From Saprospiraceae bacterium (lineage in GTDB: Bacteria; Bacteroidota; Bacteroidia; Chitinophagales; Saprospiraceae), in assembly GCA_016787345.1 (NCBI GenBank), contig JAEUUU010000088.1:27200-91199 (forward strand): a DNA stretch of 64,000 nt. The letters are read 5' to 3'. The first letter of the stretch is position 1, and every line of letters starts with the position of its first letter. The notes under the pieces are model-generated. The model was not told where the DNA came from, did not search any database, and saw only the letters and a list, made by a program, of their open reading frames with translations. The position numbers and the translations under genes were made by a program. Positions 17,697-27,703 of the stretch are shown in pieces.

Positions 17697-18872
17697 TCAG
17701 TTGAGCCGTTCGTAAATACCGGCAATGCCCTGCCCTCCCCCGACGCAAGCAGTAACCAAACCATAGCGCTGGTTTTGGCGAAGCATTTCGTTGAGGAGTT
17801 GAATTGACAGTTTGGCGCCGGTACAACCGAGCGGGTGACCGAGCGCTACGGCGCCGCCATTGACGTTGACGATTTCCGGATTGAGACCGGCTTCCTGGAT
17901 CACCGCCAAAGCCTGCGCGGCAAACGCTTCGTTCAGTTCGATGGCCTCGATCTGATCGAGCGATATGCCGGCTTGTTTCAACGCCTTGGGGATGGCGGCG
18001 CAAGGGCCGATACCCATGTACAAAGGCTCGACGCCGGCAACCGAACAGGCGGCCAGGCGGGCAATAGGTTGCAAACCCAGGCTTTTCACCATTTCTTCCG
18101 ACATGACGAGTACGAATGCTGCGCCATCAGAAGTTTGCGAAGAGTTGCCGGCCGTTACCACGCCGCCGTTGGCAAACGCGGGTTTCAATTTCGCAAGTCC
18201 ATCCAGAGAAGTGTCGCGGCGTACCCCTTCGTCGGTGTCGACGGTGTAAGTACGTTCCTTTCTTTTGTCATCTTCCACCCACACCTCCGGCACGCTGATG
18301 GGTAAAATTTCATCTTTGAATTTACCGGCGTCGATCGCGGCAGCCGCGCGCTGATGAGAACGCACGGAAAACGCATCGGCTGCATCGCGGCTGATGTTGA
18401 ATTTTTTGGCCACGGCTTCGGCTGTCAGGCCCATACCCACCAGGTAATCGGGCGTGGTAGCGGCGATATTGTAATTGGGCGCCAGTTTGTAGCCGGTCAT
18501 CGGAATCAGCGACATGCTTTCCGCGCCGCCCGCGATAAAACAATGACCCATGCCGGCGCGGATTTTTGCGACAGCAATACTGATGGTTTCAAGGCCCGAA
18601 GCGCAATAGCGGTTGACCGTCATGCCCGGCACGTCTTTTCCGAGCGCGCGATTGGCAATGATGCGGCCGATTTGCAGGCCTTGTTCGCCTTCCGGGTTGG
18701 CACAGCCGACGATCACATCGTCGACCATCGAATTTTCGAGCCCGGGCGTCGATTGGACCAGGTGCTGAATAAGCGCAACGGCCAGGTCGTCGGGGCGGGT
18801 ACTCCGGAAACCGCCTTTGCCAGCTTTGCCGACGGCTGTGCGAAACCCGGAGATGATATATGCTTCTTGCAT
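17697..18872 (-). CDS. fadA: Acetyl-CoA acyltransferase (3-ketoacyl-CoA thiolase)
   Basis: 391 residues, full length. It cleaves 3-ketoacyl-CoA with CoA in the last step of fatty acid beta-oxidation. The nucleophile Cys90 lies in VNRYCASGLETI; the catalytic His is in GGAVALGHPLGCTGA and the second Cys in LVTACVGGGQGIA. The gene follows a multifunctional hydratase/dehydrogenase on the same strand with a 63-bp AT-rich gap, the usual fadN-fadA pairing. A strong terminator follows. Biosynthetic acetyl-CoA acetyltransferase is the alternative, but the partner gene argues for degradation. Confidence 0.93.
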   Translation of the reverse strand: MQEAYIISGFRTAVGKAGKGGFRSTRPDDLAVALIQHLVQSTPGLENSMVDDVIVGCANPEGEQGLQIGRIIANRALGKDVPGMTVNRYCASGLETISIAVAKIRAGMGHCFIAGGAESMSLIPMTGYKLAPNYNIAATTPDYLVGMGLTAEAVAKKFNISRDAADAFSVRSHQRAAAAIDAGKFKDEILPISVPEVWVEDDKRKERTYTVDTDEGVRRDTSLDGLAKLKPAFANGGVVTAGNSSQTSDGAAFVLVMSEEMVKSLGLQPIARLAACSVAGVEPLYMGIGPCAAIPKALKQAGISLDQIEAIELNEAFAAQALAVIQEAGLNPEIVNVNGGAVALGHPLGCTGAKLSIQLLNEMLRQNQRYGLVTACVGGGQGIAGIYERLN

Positions 18873-18935
18873 GGTTTTTGATTTTAAAACAATTTATTAT
18901 TTTTTTAATAAAATATACACAGAAAGTATATCTTA

Positions 18936-21311
18936 TTAATTCCGCAACGGCTTGCCGTTTTCCAGCATAAACTGAATCCGTTCCAGCGTCTTTTGTTCGC
19001 CGCAAAGCGACAGGAAAGCCTCGCGTTCCAGGTCGAGCAAATATTGTTCGGAAACGGCTTGCGGACTGGTCAGATCGCCGCCGCAAAGCACCCAGGCTAC
19101 TTTTTGCGCGATTTTGATGTCGTGTTCGGAGGCATAATTGCCGAGTTTGAGCGAATGAGCGGCAACGTAAAGCGCTCCAAGGCCCGTCCGGCCCAATACC
19201 CATACATCTTTGCGGGGGATGGGCTTGACGTAGCCATCGGAGAGTTCGAGCACTTTTGCCTTGGCTTCGGCGATATTTCGGGCAGTGTTGTGTACGACCT
19301 GGTCTTTTTGCGGCAATAAATAGCCGTAATTAAATGCCTCGTAGGCCGAAGTAGCCACCTGGGCAGTGGCGATGGTTTTGAATTTATCGATCAGGGTCGG
19401 GATTTGAACGTCGCCTTCCCGTGTGATCAAGTCGGACGTGCGCACGGCGAACTCCTTGGTGCCGGCGCCGCCGGGAATGAGGCCCACGCCTACTTCCACC
19501 AGTCCGATGTAGCTTTCCGCGGCGGCCATCACGGCGTCGGCGTGCATGGAAAATTCGCAACCGCCTCCAAAAACGTAGCCTTGCGTAGCCATCACCACCG
19601 GAATGGCGGAATAGCGCATCCGCATGGAGGTTTGCTGGAAAATATTGACCGCCATGTTGAGTTCGTCCCATTCCTGTTGGTAAGCCATCATGGCGATCAT
19701 CATCAGGTTGGCGCCCACGGTGAAGTTGGCGGCATTGTTGCCGATGACAAGGCCTTTCCATCCCTGTTCTTCGGCAATCTGGATCGAATCGTTGATGCCG
19801 CGCAGGATGCCTTCGCCGATGGCGTTCATTTTCGAGTGGAACTCAAGACAAAGCACGCCGTCGCCGATATCGTGCAGGGTGCATTCGGCATTTTGGTAAA
19901 CCGGCTTGCGGTCGCGGTAGTTGTCGAGAATGATGTACGCCGCGCCGCCGGGCAAAGGTTCGTACGTTTTGCTCGCCGGGTTGTAGCACAGGCGTTGGCC
20001 GTTTTCCGATTTATAAAAGCTGCTGTGGCCGGCCGTCAGCATCTCTTCTACCCAGGGGGCTATTTTTTCACCGCGAGTTTTAGCTGCTTCCACGCCTTCG
20101 GCTACGCCCACGAGATCCCAATACTCGAACGGGCCTTTGTCCCAGGCAAAACCTGCGCGCAGGGCGTCGTCGATGGCATAAAGCGTATCGCTGATCTCTG
20201 GCACCCGGTTGCTCACATAGGCAAACAGGCCCAGGAAAGAGCGTTGCAGCAATTCCGCGCCCTTGTCCGTGCCTTTGAAAATGGCTTTCATACGGCGCGG
20301 GAGTTCATCGATTTGTTTGAGTGTATCGATGATAGGCAGTTTTTCTTTCGCAGAAGCCTGATATTCAAGGGCTTCGAGGTTGAGTGCCAGGACGACCGGT
20401 CGGCCTTTGGCATCTCTGTCGGCTGTTTTTTTGTAAAAACCCTGTCCCGATTTATTCCCCAAAAACTTGTTTTCGATCAGAAAGTCGATGTAGCGCGGGA
20501 TCGTGAAGGCGCCGGCTTGTTCGTCGGCCGGGCAATTTTGCCGAATGCCGTTGATCACGTGCACAGCGGTATCCATGCCGACCAGATCAGCCAGGCGGAA
20601 GGTGCCCGTTTTGGGGCGGCCGATAGCCGGGCCGGTGAGTGCGTCGACGGTGTCGATGCCCAGACCCAGCTCGTGGGTGAGCTGGAATATCTTGGCCATG
20701 GCGTACACTCCCACGCGATTGGCGATAAATGCCGGGGTGTCTTTGCACAGTACGGTTTGTTTACCCAGTACCAGACCGCCGAAGTGTAGGAAGAAATCAA
20801 CCACTTCCGCATCGGTATCGGCGGTCGGTATGATTTCCAGCAGGCGCATATAGCGGGCCGGATTGAAAAAGTGCGTACCGCAGAAGTGTTTGCGAAAATC
20901 TTCCGAACGCCCCTCGGCCATCAGATGAATGGGGATGCCGGAGGTATTGGAGGTCACGAGCGTACCGGGCGTGCGGAATTGCTCCACTTTTTCAAACACC
21001 TGTTTTTTGATGTCGAGCCGTTCGACGACGACTTCAAGTATCCAGTCGCAGGATTTGATTTTCGGAAAATCGTCATCAAAATTGCCGACTGTAATCCGGC
21101 CGGCGAATTTGTTGTCGAAAAAAGGCGCCGGTTTGGCTTTAAGCGCTGTTTGCAGGGCATTCTGGGCAACCATGTTGCGGTTGCTTCCTGTTTTGGGGAG
21201 AATGTCGAGCAGCAATACTTCGAGTCCGCAACCTGCAAGGTGGGCAGCAATACCTGTGCCCATGAGGCCGGAGCCCAGGACTGCAACTTTTCGGATATGT
21301 TTATTGACCAT
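18936..21311 (-). CDS. fadN: 3-hydroxyacyl-CoA dehydrogenase/enoyl-CoA hydratase (FadN type)
   Basis: 791 residues. The N-terminal Rossmann fold (VAVLGSGLMGTGIAAHLAG) binds NAD, followed by the dehydrogenase catalytic region (CGTHFFNPARYMRLLEI) and C-terminal dehydrogenase domains. The enoyl-CoA hydratase/isomerase domain lies in the last third (VIGNNAANFTVGANLMM, GYVFGGGCEFSMHADAVMA, GVGLIPGGAGTKE). This dehydrogenase-first order is that of Bacillus FadN and is reversed relative to E. coli FadB. It carries out hydration and oxidation in fatty acid beta-oxidation and would pass its product to the thiolase downstream. Start at MVNKHIRKVAVLGSG fits the family. Confidence 0.93.
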   Translation of the reverse strand: MVNKHIRKVAVLGSGLMGTGIAAHLAGCGLEVLLLDILPKTGSNRNMVAQNALQTALKAKPAPFFDNKFAGRITVGNFDDDFPKIKSCDWILEVVVERLDIKKQVFEKVEQFRTPGTLVTSNTSGIPIHLMAEGRSEDFRKHFCGTHFFNPARYMRLLEIIPTADTDAEVVDFFLHFGGLVLGKQTVLCKDTPAFIANRVGVYAMAKIFQLTHELGLGIDTVDALTGPAIGRPKTGTFRLADLVGMDTAVHVINGIRQNCPADEQAGAFTIPRYIDFLIENKFLGNKSGQGFYKKTADRDAKGRPVVLALNLEALEYQASAKEKLPIIDTLKQIDELPRRMKAIFKGTDKGAELLQRSFLGLFAYVSNRVPEISDTLYAIDDALRAGFAWDKGPFEYWDLVGVAEGVEAAKTRGEKIAPWVEEMLTAGHSSFYKSENGQRLCYNPASKTYEPLPGGAAYIILDNYRDRKPVYQNAECTLHDIGDGVLCLEFHSKMNAIGEGILRGINDSIQIAEEQGWKGLVIGNNAANFTVGANLMMIAMMAYQQEWDELNMAVNIFQQTSMRMRYSAIPVVMATQGYVFGGGCEFSMHADAVMAAAESYIGLVEVGVGLIPGGAGTKEFAVRTSDLITREGDVQIPTLIDKFKTIATAQVATSAYEAFNYGYLLPQKDQVVHNTARNIAEAKAKVLELSDGYVKPIPRKDVWVLGRTGLGALYVAAHSLKLGNYASEHDIKIAQKVAWVLCGGDLTSPQAVSEQYLLDLEREAFLSLCGEQKTLERIQFMLENGKPLRN

Positions 21312-21575
21312 GGAGAGGAGGAAAAATCATTTGAAGTAAAATGAAAAAATCCAGCGAAAGTTCGCAGCGCGAAGATAGGAATTTTGACTTCCCGTCATAC
21401 GGCGGAACGAAGTTCTGAAACATATTGAGGCGATCGTTGTACATATTCAGCGTGTTTTTTTACCGGTTCCGTCAGAAATGAGCAGATGTAGTGTATCACC
21501 GGTAGCAACTTGACAAATAAGTGTATCTACATTTAACAGCCGTATCTCGTTTGAATTAAAACAAAGAACAAATCC

Positions 21576-24500
21576 ATGAAGAAATTTTACGAAACCCGTC
21601 TTTTCAGGTTTACGGGCCTTGTGCTCGGTGTATTGATCTGGCTGGCGAATGCCGGCAATCCGCTAAACGGCCGTACAGGTGCTCCGTTCGACGGAAGTTG
21701 CGCAGATTGCCACAGTGGCGGAAACTTTAACGGCAACGTTGAAATTACCGGTTTGCCATCCACAATTGAACCCAATACGACCTATCCATTGGTGATTACG
21801 CTCACCGCAACCAGCGGCAGCCCCACTACAGGCGGGTTTCAGGCTGTTTTTGTCGACAACAACAACGGCAACTGCGGCGACCTTACTGCTGGAAACGCTC
21901 AAAGCGGAACGGAGTTTTCCAACGGACGTGAATACATAGACCAACGGGGCGACAAAGCTTTTTCGGGTGGTACGGTCAGTTGGAATTTCAACTGGAAATC
22001 GCCCGTATCCGTAGCCGGTAACACGGTTAAAGTATATTACATCGGCAACTTCACCAATAATAACAACAACGATAGCGGCGATTTTCCCGTCGCCGCCTCG
22101 CAAACCTATCCTTTTTCCGGTCCGCCGCCCATGACGGCTTCCATCACCGATATTCAAAACGTGAGCTGTTTCGGCGCCAACAACGGTTCGCTCACCGTAA
22201 CGCCCGACGGCGGCGCCCCACCCTACACTTATTTGTGGTCGAACAACCAAACGAGTCAGACCGCCATCAACCTGGGGCCAGGCACCTACACAGTCACCGT
22301 GACCAGCTCGGGCGGCGGCGGAACGGCTACTGCGTCCGCTTCCATCTCGCAACCCACCCAGTTGAACCTCACAGCATCTTCCTCCAATACAATAACCTGC
22401 GCACAACCAACGGCCACGCTCACGGCATCAGCCAGCGGCGGTACGCCGAATTATTCTTATGTCTGGTTTAATAATGATACGGATAATCAAACTACCGTCG
22501 ATGCCGGGGGATCCTATTCCGTTACAGCCACAGATATCAATGGTTGTACCAAAGTAACCACGGTAAACGTGAGCAGCAATACTGCTGTACCCAATGCTAC
22601 TGCCGGGCCGGATGCCGTGCTGACCTGCTCCCAAACCAGTGTCGTCCTGAATGGCCAGGGCTCTTCTTCCGGTACTAATTTCAGCTATACCTGGACGACG
22701 ACCAACGGCAATATCGTCTCCGGCGCCAATACGCTCACTCCCACCGTCAATGCGCCTGGAACTTACATACTGGCAGTTACCAACACCATCAACGGCTGCA
22801 CTGCGACCGATGCCGCCGTGGTGACGGCCAATCAGAGCCCTCCCTCCGCAGCGGCTACCGGGGGGCAGCTGACCTGCACATCGACCAGTGTACAACTCAA
22901 TGTCACGACCAATGCAACCCAGCCGAGTTTTGCCTGGACGGGGCCCAATGGTTTTACATCCACTTTGCAGAATCCATCTGTTACGGACATAGGAACATAT
23001 CAGGTTGTCGTGACCAACGGATCAAATAACTGTACAGCGACATCTACGGCCAATGTAACACTCAACAACACCCCGCCCAGCGTAACGGCCTCGGCAACCG
23101 GCCAATTGACTTGCAGTGTTTTGAGTGTCGTGTTATCAGGCAACAGCAACGGCGTAAGTTATAACTGGACGGGTCCCAATGGTTTTTCCAGCACGCAGCA
23201 AAACCCGACGGTGGGCGCGCCGGGGACATATACGCTCAGCGCAACGGGTTCAAACGGCTGTATCGCCTCCGATACGGCAGTTGTACAGCAGAACACCACG
23301 CCTCCCGGAGCAACCGCTTCCGCAAATGGTCAGTTGAACTGTGTCAGTACCACGGTGCAACTCAACGGCGGCAGTTCCGGTTCCAATCCCTCTTATTCCT
23401 GGACGGGCCCCAATAATTTTACCAGCGCCCTGCAGAATCCTGTGGTAAACACTCCAGGCGACTATTCATTGGTCGTAACATCCGGCCAAAACGGCTGTAC
23501 GTCGAGCGCATCAACCACCGTTGTACAAAATATTGCCCCGCCCACCGCCAGCGCAGTTACGCCCGTGAGCCTGACCTGTGTCTCTGCTACCGTTCAACTC
23601 GACGGTACCGCCTCTTCCCAGGGAACGGGTTTTACGGCGCAATGGACGACAACCAACGGCAATATTGTTTCCGGCGCTACCACGCTCACACCGGTAGTCG
23701 ATGCGCCGGGCACTTATCAGCTTGTAGTGACGAATAATAACAACGGTTGTACGTCGATCAGCGTCGTTACCGTTACCCAAAATCCGCCGGTTTCGGCCAA
23801 TGCTGCCGTTAACAACAATGTCAGTTGTAATGGCGGTACCGATGCCTCGGTGAGTGTGGCTGTCTCCGGTGGAAATGGCGCCTACACCTACCTTTGGTCG
23901 ACGGGGGCTACGTCTGTTTCCGTTACCGGCCTCAGCGCAGGTACTTACTCAGTGTCGGTTACCGACGGAGAAAGTTGTACAGCCGTGAGTGCTGTAACCG
24001 TTTCACAACCCTTGGCTTTATCAACCAATGCCTCGGCGACCGGAGAGACGGCAGCCGGCGCCAACGACGGAACAGCCAGCGCCGCACCGGCCGGCGGTAC
24101 TTCGCCTTATTCCTATCTGTGGAGCAACAGCGCAACTACGGCCAGTATAAGCAACCTGGCGCCGGGTAATTATACTGTTTCTGTAACCGATGCCAACAAC
24201 TGCACCGCCGTTCAAACGGTGACGGTTAACAGTTTCAATTGCAGTATCAATGCGACAATTTCGACACAAAACAGCAGCTGCAATGGCGACAATAACGGTA
24301 CTGCCAGCGTCAGCCTGACCGGCGCTGCCGAACCGGTCGCATACCTGTGGAGCAACAGCGCTACCACTCAATCAGTTGGAAATCTTGCTCCCGGCACTTA
24401 CACCGTCCAGATTACCGACGCCAACAACTGCCCGGCCCAGTTGTCGGCCACCATCACCGAACCACCTGTACTACTCGCCAATGCAGTGGCTACCAACGAA

Positions 24501-25877
24501 ACGGCAGCCGGCGCCAGCGACGGCACTGCCACTGCCTCCCCGACCGGCGGCACATCGCCCTACACCTATGTGTGGAATACCGGGGCGACTACGCCCGGTA
24601 TCAATGCGCTCGCTCCCGGTACTTACACCGTCTCAGTACAGGACAATAACAACTGCCTGGCTGTCCAGACCGTTGTGGTCAACTCCTTCAACTGTGCCAT
24701 TTCTGCCAATATTACCACTGCCAATGTTGCTTGCAACGGTCAAAACAACGGTCAGGCGACGGTAACCCTGAACGGCGGCGCACTGCCCTATACCTATATG
24801 TGGTCGAACGGCAACACCAATGCTACTGCCGACCAGCTGGCTGCCGGCGTCTACTCCGTCTCCGTGACGGATGCCAACAACTGCCTTGTGGTCACAAGCG
24901 CTACAATTACAGAACCCGATGTACTGATTGCTGCCGTAGCCGCCATCAGCAATGTTATTTGTCCGGAAGACCAAACCGGTTCCATCAGCCTGAACATCAC
25001 AGGCGGTACGCTCCCCTACCAGCTTCAATGGTCGGGCGGCCAGGGCGGCCAAAACCTGGCGCCAGGCACTTACACCGTTTCGGTCACCGACAATAACAAC
25101 TGTTCTGCCACGACGAGCGCTACAATTATTTCCACCGACAATATTCCGCCGGTCCTGAACTGCCCCACTGCTTTGCTGCTGGCTTGTCCGGGCGAGCCGA
25201 CAACTTACATTGCCCCCTCTGCCAGCGATAATTGCAATCTCAACGGCGCACAACCCGTGCTGACCGCCGGCCTGGCAAGCGGTTCGGTATTCCCCGTCGG
25301 TACGACCACTATTGTCTACAGCATTCAGGATGCATCCGGCAATACGGCCCAGTGTTCATTCGACGTCGTTGTGGAAGCCAATCCGGGCGTGAGCGTCGAC
25401 GAGGTCGTCAATGAATCCAACAGCGCCGGCAACGGCAGCATCAGTATCAGTATCGAAGGCGGCGCCCCGGCGACCTTCCTCTGGGAAAAAGAAGGTGTGT
25501 TCTATTCCAGCGATGAAGACCTCACCGGTCTGGGTGCCGGCGTCTATTCGTTGGTCGTGACATTTGCAAACGGCTGCACCCAGGTTGTCCCCGATATTCA
25601 GGTCAACAACGTGCTGGGCGCCACCGGGCTGGCAACCGACTGGGCGCTGCGCCTGACACCTAACCCGGCTACCAACTTTGTCCGTATCGATGTCCAGGGG
25701 CTGAAATTACTGAAAGCCAGTTTGTACGATATGCAGGGACAACTTGTTGTGGATTTTGATCCGGAAAACCTCGAGGCCGAGCTTCCACTGAATAATATCC
25801 CGGCAGGTTATTATTACGTCGTAATCAGCGCCGAAAACGGCATCCGCCGCGCATTGAAGCTGGTGAAGGCAGAATAA
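21576..25877 (+). CDS. Giant secreted adhesin: choice-of-anchor V, SprB repeats, HYR, T9SS tail
   Basis: 1433 residues. Signal peptide to ~26. Residues 27-183 form a choice-of-anchor V type domain with a heme-type CxxCH motif (GSCADCHSGG, Cys/His near 46-50). A SprB repeat follows (~186-262), then about six Ig/PKD-like repeats to ~738 (YNWTGPNGFSSTQQNP, GTYTLSATGSNGC). More SprB repeats (YLWSNSATT.SI..LAPGNY type) run to ~1180, and a HYR domain lies at ~1187-1268 (IPPVLNCPTALLLACPGEP). A degenerate SprB-like unit precedes the T9SS type A sorting tail from ~1355 (LRLTPNPATNFVRIDVQG). It is exported to the cell surface; SprB is the gliding adhesin of Flavobacterium, so adhesion is likely. Coding repeats are Asn/Thr/Gly-rich. 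Confidence 0.9.
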   Translation: MKKFYETRLFRFTGLVLGVLIWLANAGNPLNGRTGAPFDGSCADCHSGGNFNGNVEITGLPSTIEPNTTYPLVITLTATSGSPTTGGFQAVFVDNNNGNCGDLTAGNAQSGTEFSNGREYIDQRGDKAFSGGTVSWNFNWKSPVSVAGNTVKVYYIGNFTNNNNNDSGDFPVAASQTYPFSGPPPMTASITDIQNVSCFGANNGSLTVTPDGGAPPYTYLWSNNQTSQTAINLGPGTYTVTVTSSGGGGTATASASISQPTQLNLTASSSNTITCAQPTATLTASASGGTPNYSYVWFNNDTDNQTTVDAGGSYSVTATDINGCTKVTTVNVSSNTAVPNATAGPDAVLTCSQTSVVLNGQGSSSGTNFSYTWTTTNGNIVSGANTLTPTVNAPGTYILAVTNTINGCTATDAAVVTANQSPPSAAATGGQLTCTSTSVQLNVTTNATQPSFAWTGPNGFTSTLQNPSVTDIGTYQVVVTNGSNNCTATSTANVTLNNTPPSVTASATGQLTCSVLSVVLSGNSNGVSYNWTGPNGFSSTQQNPTVGAPGTYTLSATGSNGCIASDTAVVQQNTTPPGATASANGQLNCVSTTVQLNGGSSGSNPSYSWTGPNNFTSALQNPVVNTPGDYSLVVTSGQNGCTSSASTTVVQNIAPPTASAVTPVSLTCVSATVQLDGTASSQGTGFTAQWTTTNGNIVSGATTLTPVVDAPGTYQLVVTNNNNGCTSISVVTVTQNPPVSANAAVNNNVSCNGGTDASVSVAVSGGNGAYTYLWSTGATSVSVTGLSAGTYSVSVTDGESCTAVSAVTVSQPLALSTNASATGETAAGANDGTASAAPAGGTSPYSYLWSNSATTASISNLAPGNYTVSVTDANNCTAVQTVTVNSFNCSINATISTQNSSCNGDNNGTASVSLTGAAEPVAYLWSNSATTQSVGNLAPGTYTVQITDANNCPAQLSATITEPPVLLANAVATNETAAGASDGTATASPTGGTSPYTYVWNTGATTPGINALAPGTYTVSVQDNNNCLAVQTVVVNSFNCAISANITTANVACNGQNNGQATVTLNGGALPYTYMWSNGNTNATADQLAAGVYSVSVTDANNCLVVTSATITEPDVLIAAVAAISNVICPEDQTGSISLNITGGTLPYQLQWSGGQGGQNLAPGTYTVSVTDNNNCSATTSATIISTDNIPPVLNCPTALLLACPGEPTTYIAPSASDNCNLNGAQPVLTAGLASGSVFPVGTTTIVYSIQDASGNTAQCSFDVVVEANPGVSVDEVVNESNSAGNGSISISIEGGAPATFLWEKEGVFYSSDEDLTGLGAGVYSLVVTFANGCTQVVPDIQVNNVLGATGLATDWALRLTPNPATNFVRIDVQGLKLLKASLYDMQGQLVVDFDPENLEAELPLNNIPAGYYYVVISAENGIRRALKLVKAE

Positions 25878-25908
25878 TTTGACCCGATTTTAAGCAGAAC
25901 AAATACCT

Positions 25909-25968
25909 TGCGCCATATCCAAACCAGGCTGGTTTTTGCCAAATTTGGATATGGCGCATATTTTTTTT
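25909..25968 (+). terminator. Intrinsic terminator after the giant adhesin
   Basis: Perfect 15-bp stem: TGCGCCATATCCAAA at 25909-25923 and TTTGGATATGGCGCA at 25944-25958, a 20-nt loop, then eight T at 25961-25968. It lies 31 bp after the adhesin stop. Confidence 0.9.
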
Positions 25969-26118
25969 ACTTTTTTACACCTTTTTGGAATCTGGCACGT
26001 TTTTACGATACCTATCATTTTAAAATAAATTAATCAGCCGTTTCAGGCCCATCCCCGCTTTTATCGGATATTTGCCTGGCTGTGTTAGTCACAACCAACT
26101 TTACGTAACCTTTTTACA

Positions 26119-27453
26119 ATGGAAGAGAAAAAACGCCGTCCTCGTTTGACCAAGACGGCACCCGGGTTTTCGCTGAAAGAGCGTCAAAAAACCTACTATC
26201 CTGAAAAAGACGACCAATCGTCTCAAGATTCCCACAACGACAACGCTGAAGAAAAGAACGTTGAAAACCGCAATACCTCGGAAGGAGGCGGTTTTGAGCG
26301 CAAGCCTTGGCAAGACCGCAACACCGAAGGTGATGGCGGCTACGAACGCAAGCCGTGGCAGGATCGCAATGCCGGCGGCGGTGGCGGCGGCTACGAACGC
26401 AAGCCGTGGCAGGATCGCAATGCCGGCGGTGGCGGTGGCGGCTACGAACGCAAACCCTGGCAAGACCGCAACCGCGAAGGCGGTGGTGGCGGCGGCTATG
26501 AGCGCAAGCCCTGGCAGGATCGCAACCGCGAAGGCGGCGGCGGTGGCTATGGCGAACGTCGTTCTTTCGACCGGAAAACTTTCGGGCAGAAACCCTACCG
26601 TAAAAAAGAAGAATTCTTTGTTGAAAAGAAACCCAAACCCGGACTGCCTACCGGGGAGGGTATGCCTTTGAATAAATATCTGGCCCACTGCGGCGTGTCC
26701 TCTCGCCGTAAAGCCGTGGAATTTGTGAAAGACGGCCAGGTCACTGTCAACGGAGAAGTTAAACTCGAACCCCACTACCGGGTACAAACCGGGGATATTA
26801 TTACCTGCGAAGGCAAGGAAATGCACATCCAGGAGCGGATGGTGTACGTGCTGATGAACAAACCCAAAAACGTCATCACCACCACCGAAGACGAACATGG
26901 TCGCGCAACGGTTATGGATATCGTCGATCCGCATTTTCCCGAGCGCCTCTACCCTGTCGGTCGCCTCGACCGCGATACCACGGGGCTCATTCTGTTGACC
27001 AACGACGGCGACCTCGCTCAAAAACTCTCGCATCCGAGCTATCACGTGCAGAAACAATATCGTGTGGGGCTCGACCGCGGATTGAGCAATGCCGACTTCG
27101 ACAAAATTCTGGACGGTGTCGAGCTGGAAGACGGCCCCATTCAGGTCAATTGGCTGCGTTACGCCGAAGATCACCCGCGCCGCGAAGTGGTCGAACTCGA
27201 AATCGTGGTTGGACGCAATCGAATCGTTCGCCGTTTGTTTGAATCGCTTGGATACCGCGTCGGCAAACTCGATCGCTTCTACTATGGCGGTCTGACCAAA
27301 AAAGACCTGCCGCGTGGCGCATTCCGGGAACTTACCCAGCGCGAGATCATCATGCTGAAACATTTTACCGGCCATCCGACTACCGGCGGCAAACGGGAGC
27401 AAGCAGCAGACGACTTCGAGCAGGAGGATTTTGATCAGGAAGAAGACCTGTAA
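26119..27453 (+). CDS. S4-domain rRNA pseudouridine synthase (RluB/RsuA family) with repetitive N-terminal tail
   Basis: 444 residues, against about 240-300 for typical relatives; the excess is an N-terminal ~180-residue basic, Gly-rich tail with five copies of a ten-residue motif [FY]ERKPWQDRN. An S4 RNA-binding domain follows (MPLNKYLAHCGVSSRRKAVE, about 183-240). The synthase domain then carries the catalytic aspartate in GRLDRDTTG (Asp284) and the motif RNRIVRRLFESLGY. The enzyme isomerises a uridine in 23S or 16S rRNA in the cytoplasm. Which site cannot be read from sequence, but RluB-like is the closest. The C-terminus is acidic. The gene stands alone after the adhesin terminator. Confidence 0.93.
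   Translation: MEEKKRRPRLTKTAPGFSLKERQKTYYPEKDDQSSQDSHNDNAEEKNVENRNTSEGGGFERKPWQDRNTEGDGGYERKPWQDRNAGGGGGGYERKPWQDRNAGGGGGGYERKPWQDRNREGGGGGGYERKPWQDRNREGGGGGYGERRSFDRKTFGQKPYRKKEEFFVEKKPKPGLPTGEGMPLNKYLAHCGVSSRRKAVEFVKDGQVTVNGEVKLEPHYRVQTGDIITCEGKEMHIQERMVYVLMNKPKNVITTTEDEHGRATVMDIVDPHFPERLYPVGRLDRDTTGLILLTNDGDLAQKLSHPSYHVQKQYRVGLDRGLSNADFDKILDGVELEDGPIQVNWLRYAEDHPRREVVELEIVVGRNRIVRRLFESLGYRVGKLDRFYYGGLTKKDLPRGAFRELTQREIIMLKHFTGHPTTGGKREQAADDFEQEDFDQEEDL
26284..26550 (+). repeat. In-gene tandem repeat encoding five [FY]ERKPWQDRN units
   Basis: Residues 56-144 of the pseudouridine synthase. The copies start at residues 59, 75, 92, 109 and 127, so the period is 16-18 residues, separated by Gly-rich linkers of changing length. 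DNA copies are nearly identical, for example CGCAAGCCGTGGCAGGATCG twice, which suggests recent expansion by slippage or unequal recombination. Confidence 0.9.
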
Positions 27454-27703
27454 ATTGACGGACGCAGCCCTGATGCAAGGGGCCGGGTCCCGATCATTAA
27501 CGGAACATTAATTGAGTATAGCCGGCCTCGAAAGTGTGGTAAGTTTGTCGGGAAATCCGCCAAGCTTCGACTTTCGGGGTCGGTTTTTCATACATAAGGT
27601 TGTTTTTGAGATCACGGGTTGTGCACGTCTTCACAATAAAGCACCCCAAAACTTACTTTTAATGGCAAATTCACCCTTTTATCGCATCAAATAAGGACCT
27701 GCT

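Noticed and set aside
20552-20567. Other CACGTG cores (20.5, 27.0, 32.4 and 38.8 kb) as additional parS sites
   Set aside because: Their flanks do not extend the palindrome; only the two at 14.6 and 15.0 kb do.
19404-20789. 461-codon plus-strand frame inside the FadN gene
   Set aside because: Mirror frame of a conserved enzyme; no domain or start signal.
22130-25400. Possible CRISPR or DNA-level array in the adhesin gene
   Set aside because: The periodicity is that of protein domains (about 80 codons), with diverged DNA and no constant repeat-spacer pattern.
26101-27402. 433-codon antisense frame over the pseudouridine synthase
   Set aside because: Its Ala/Val/Phe-rich repeats are simply the reverse reading of the ERKPWQDRN array.
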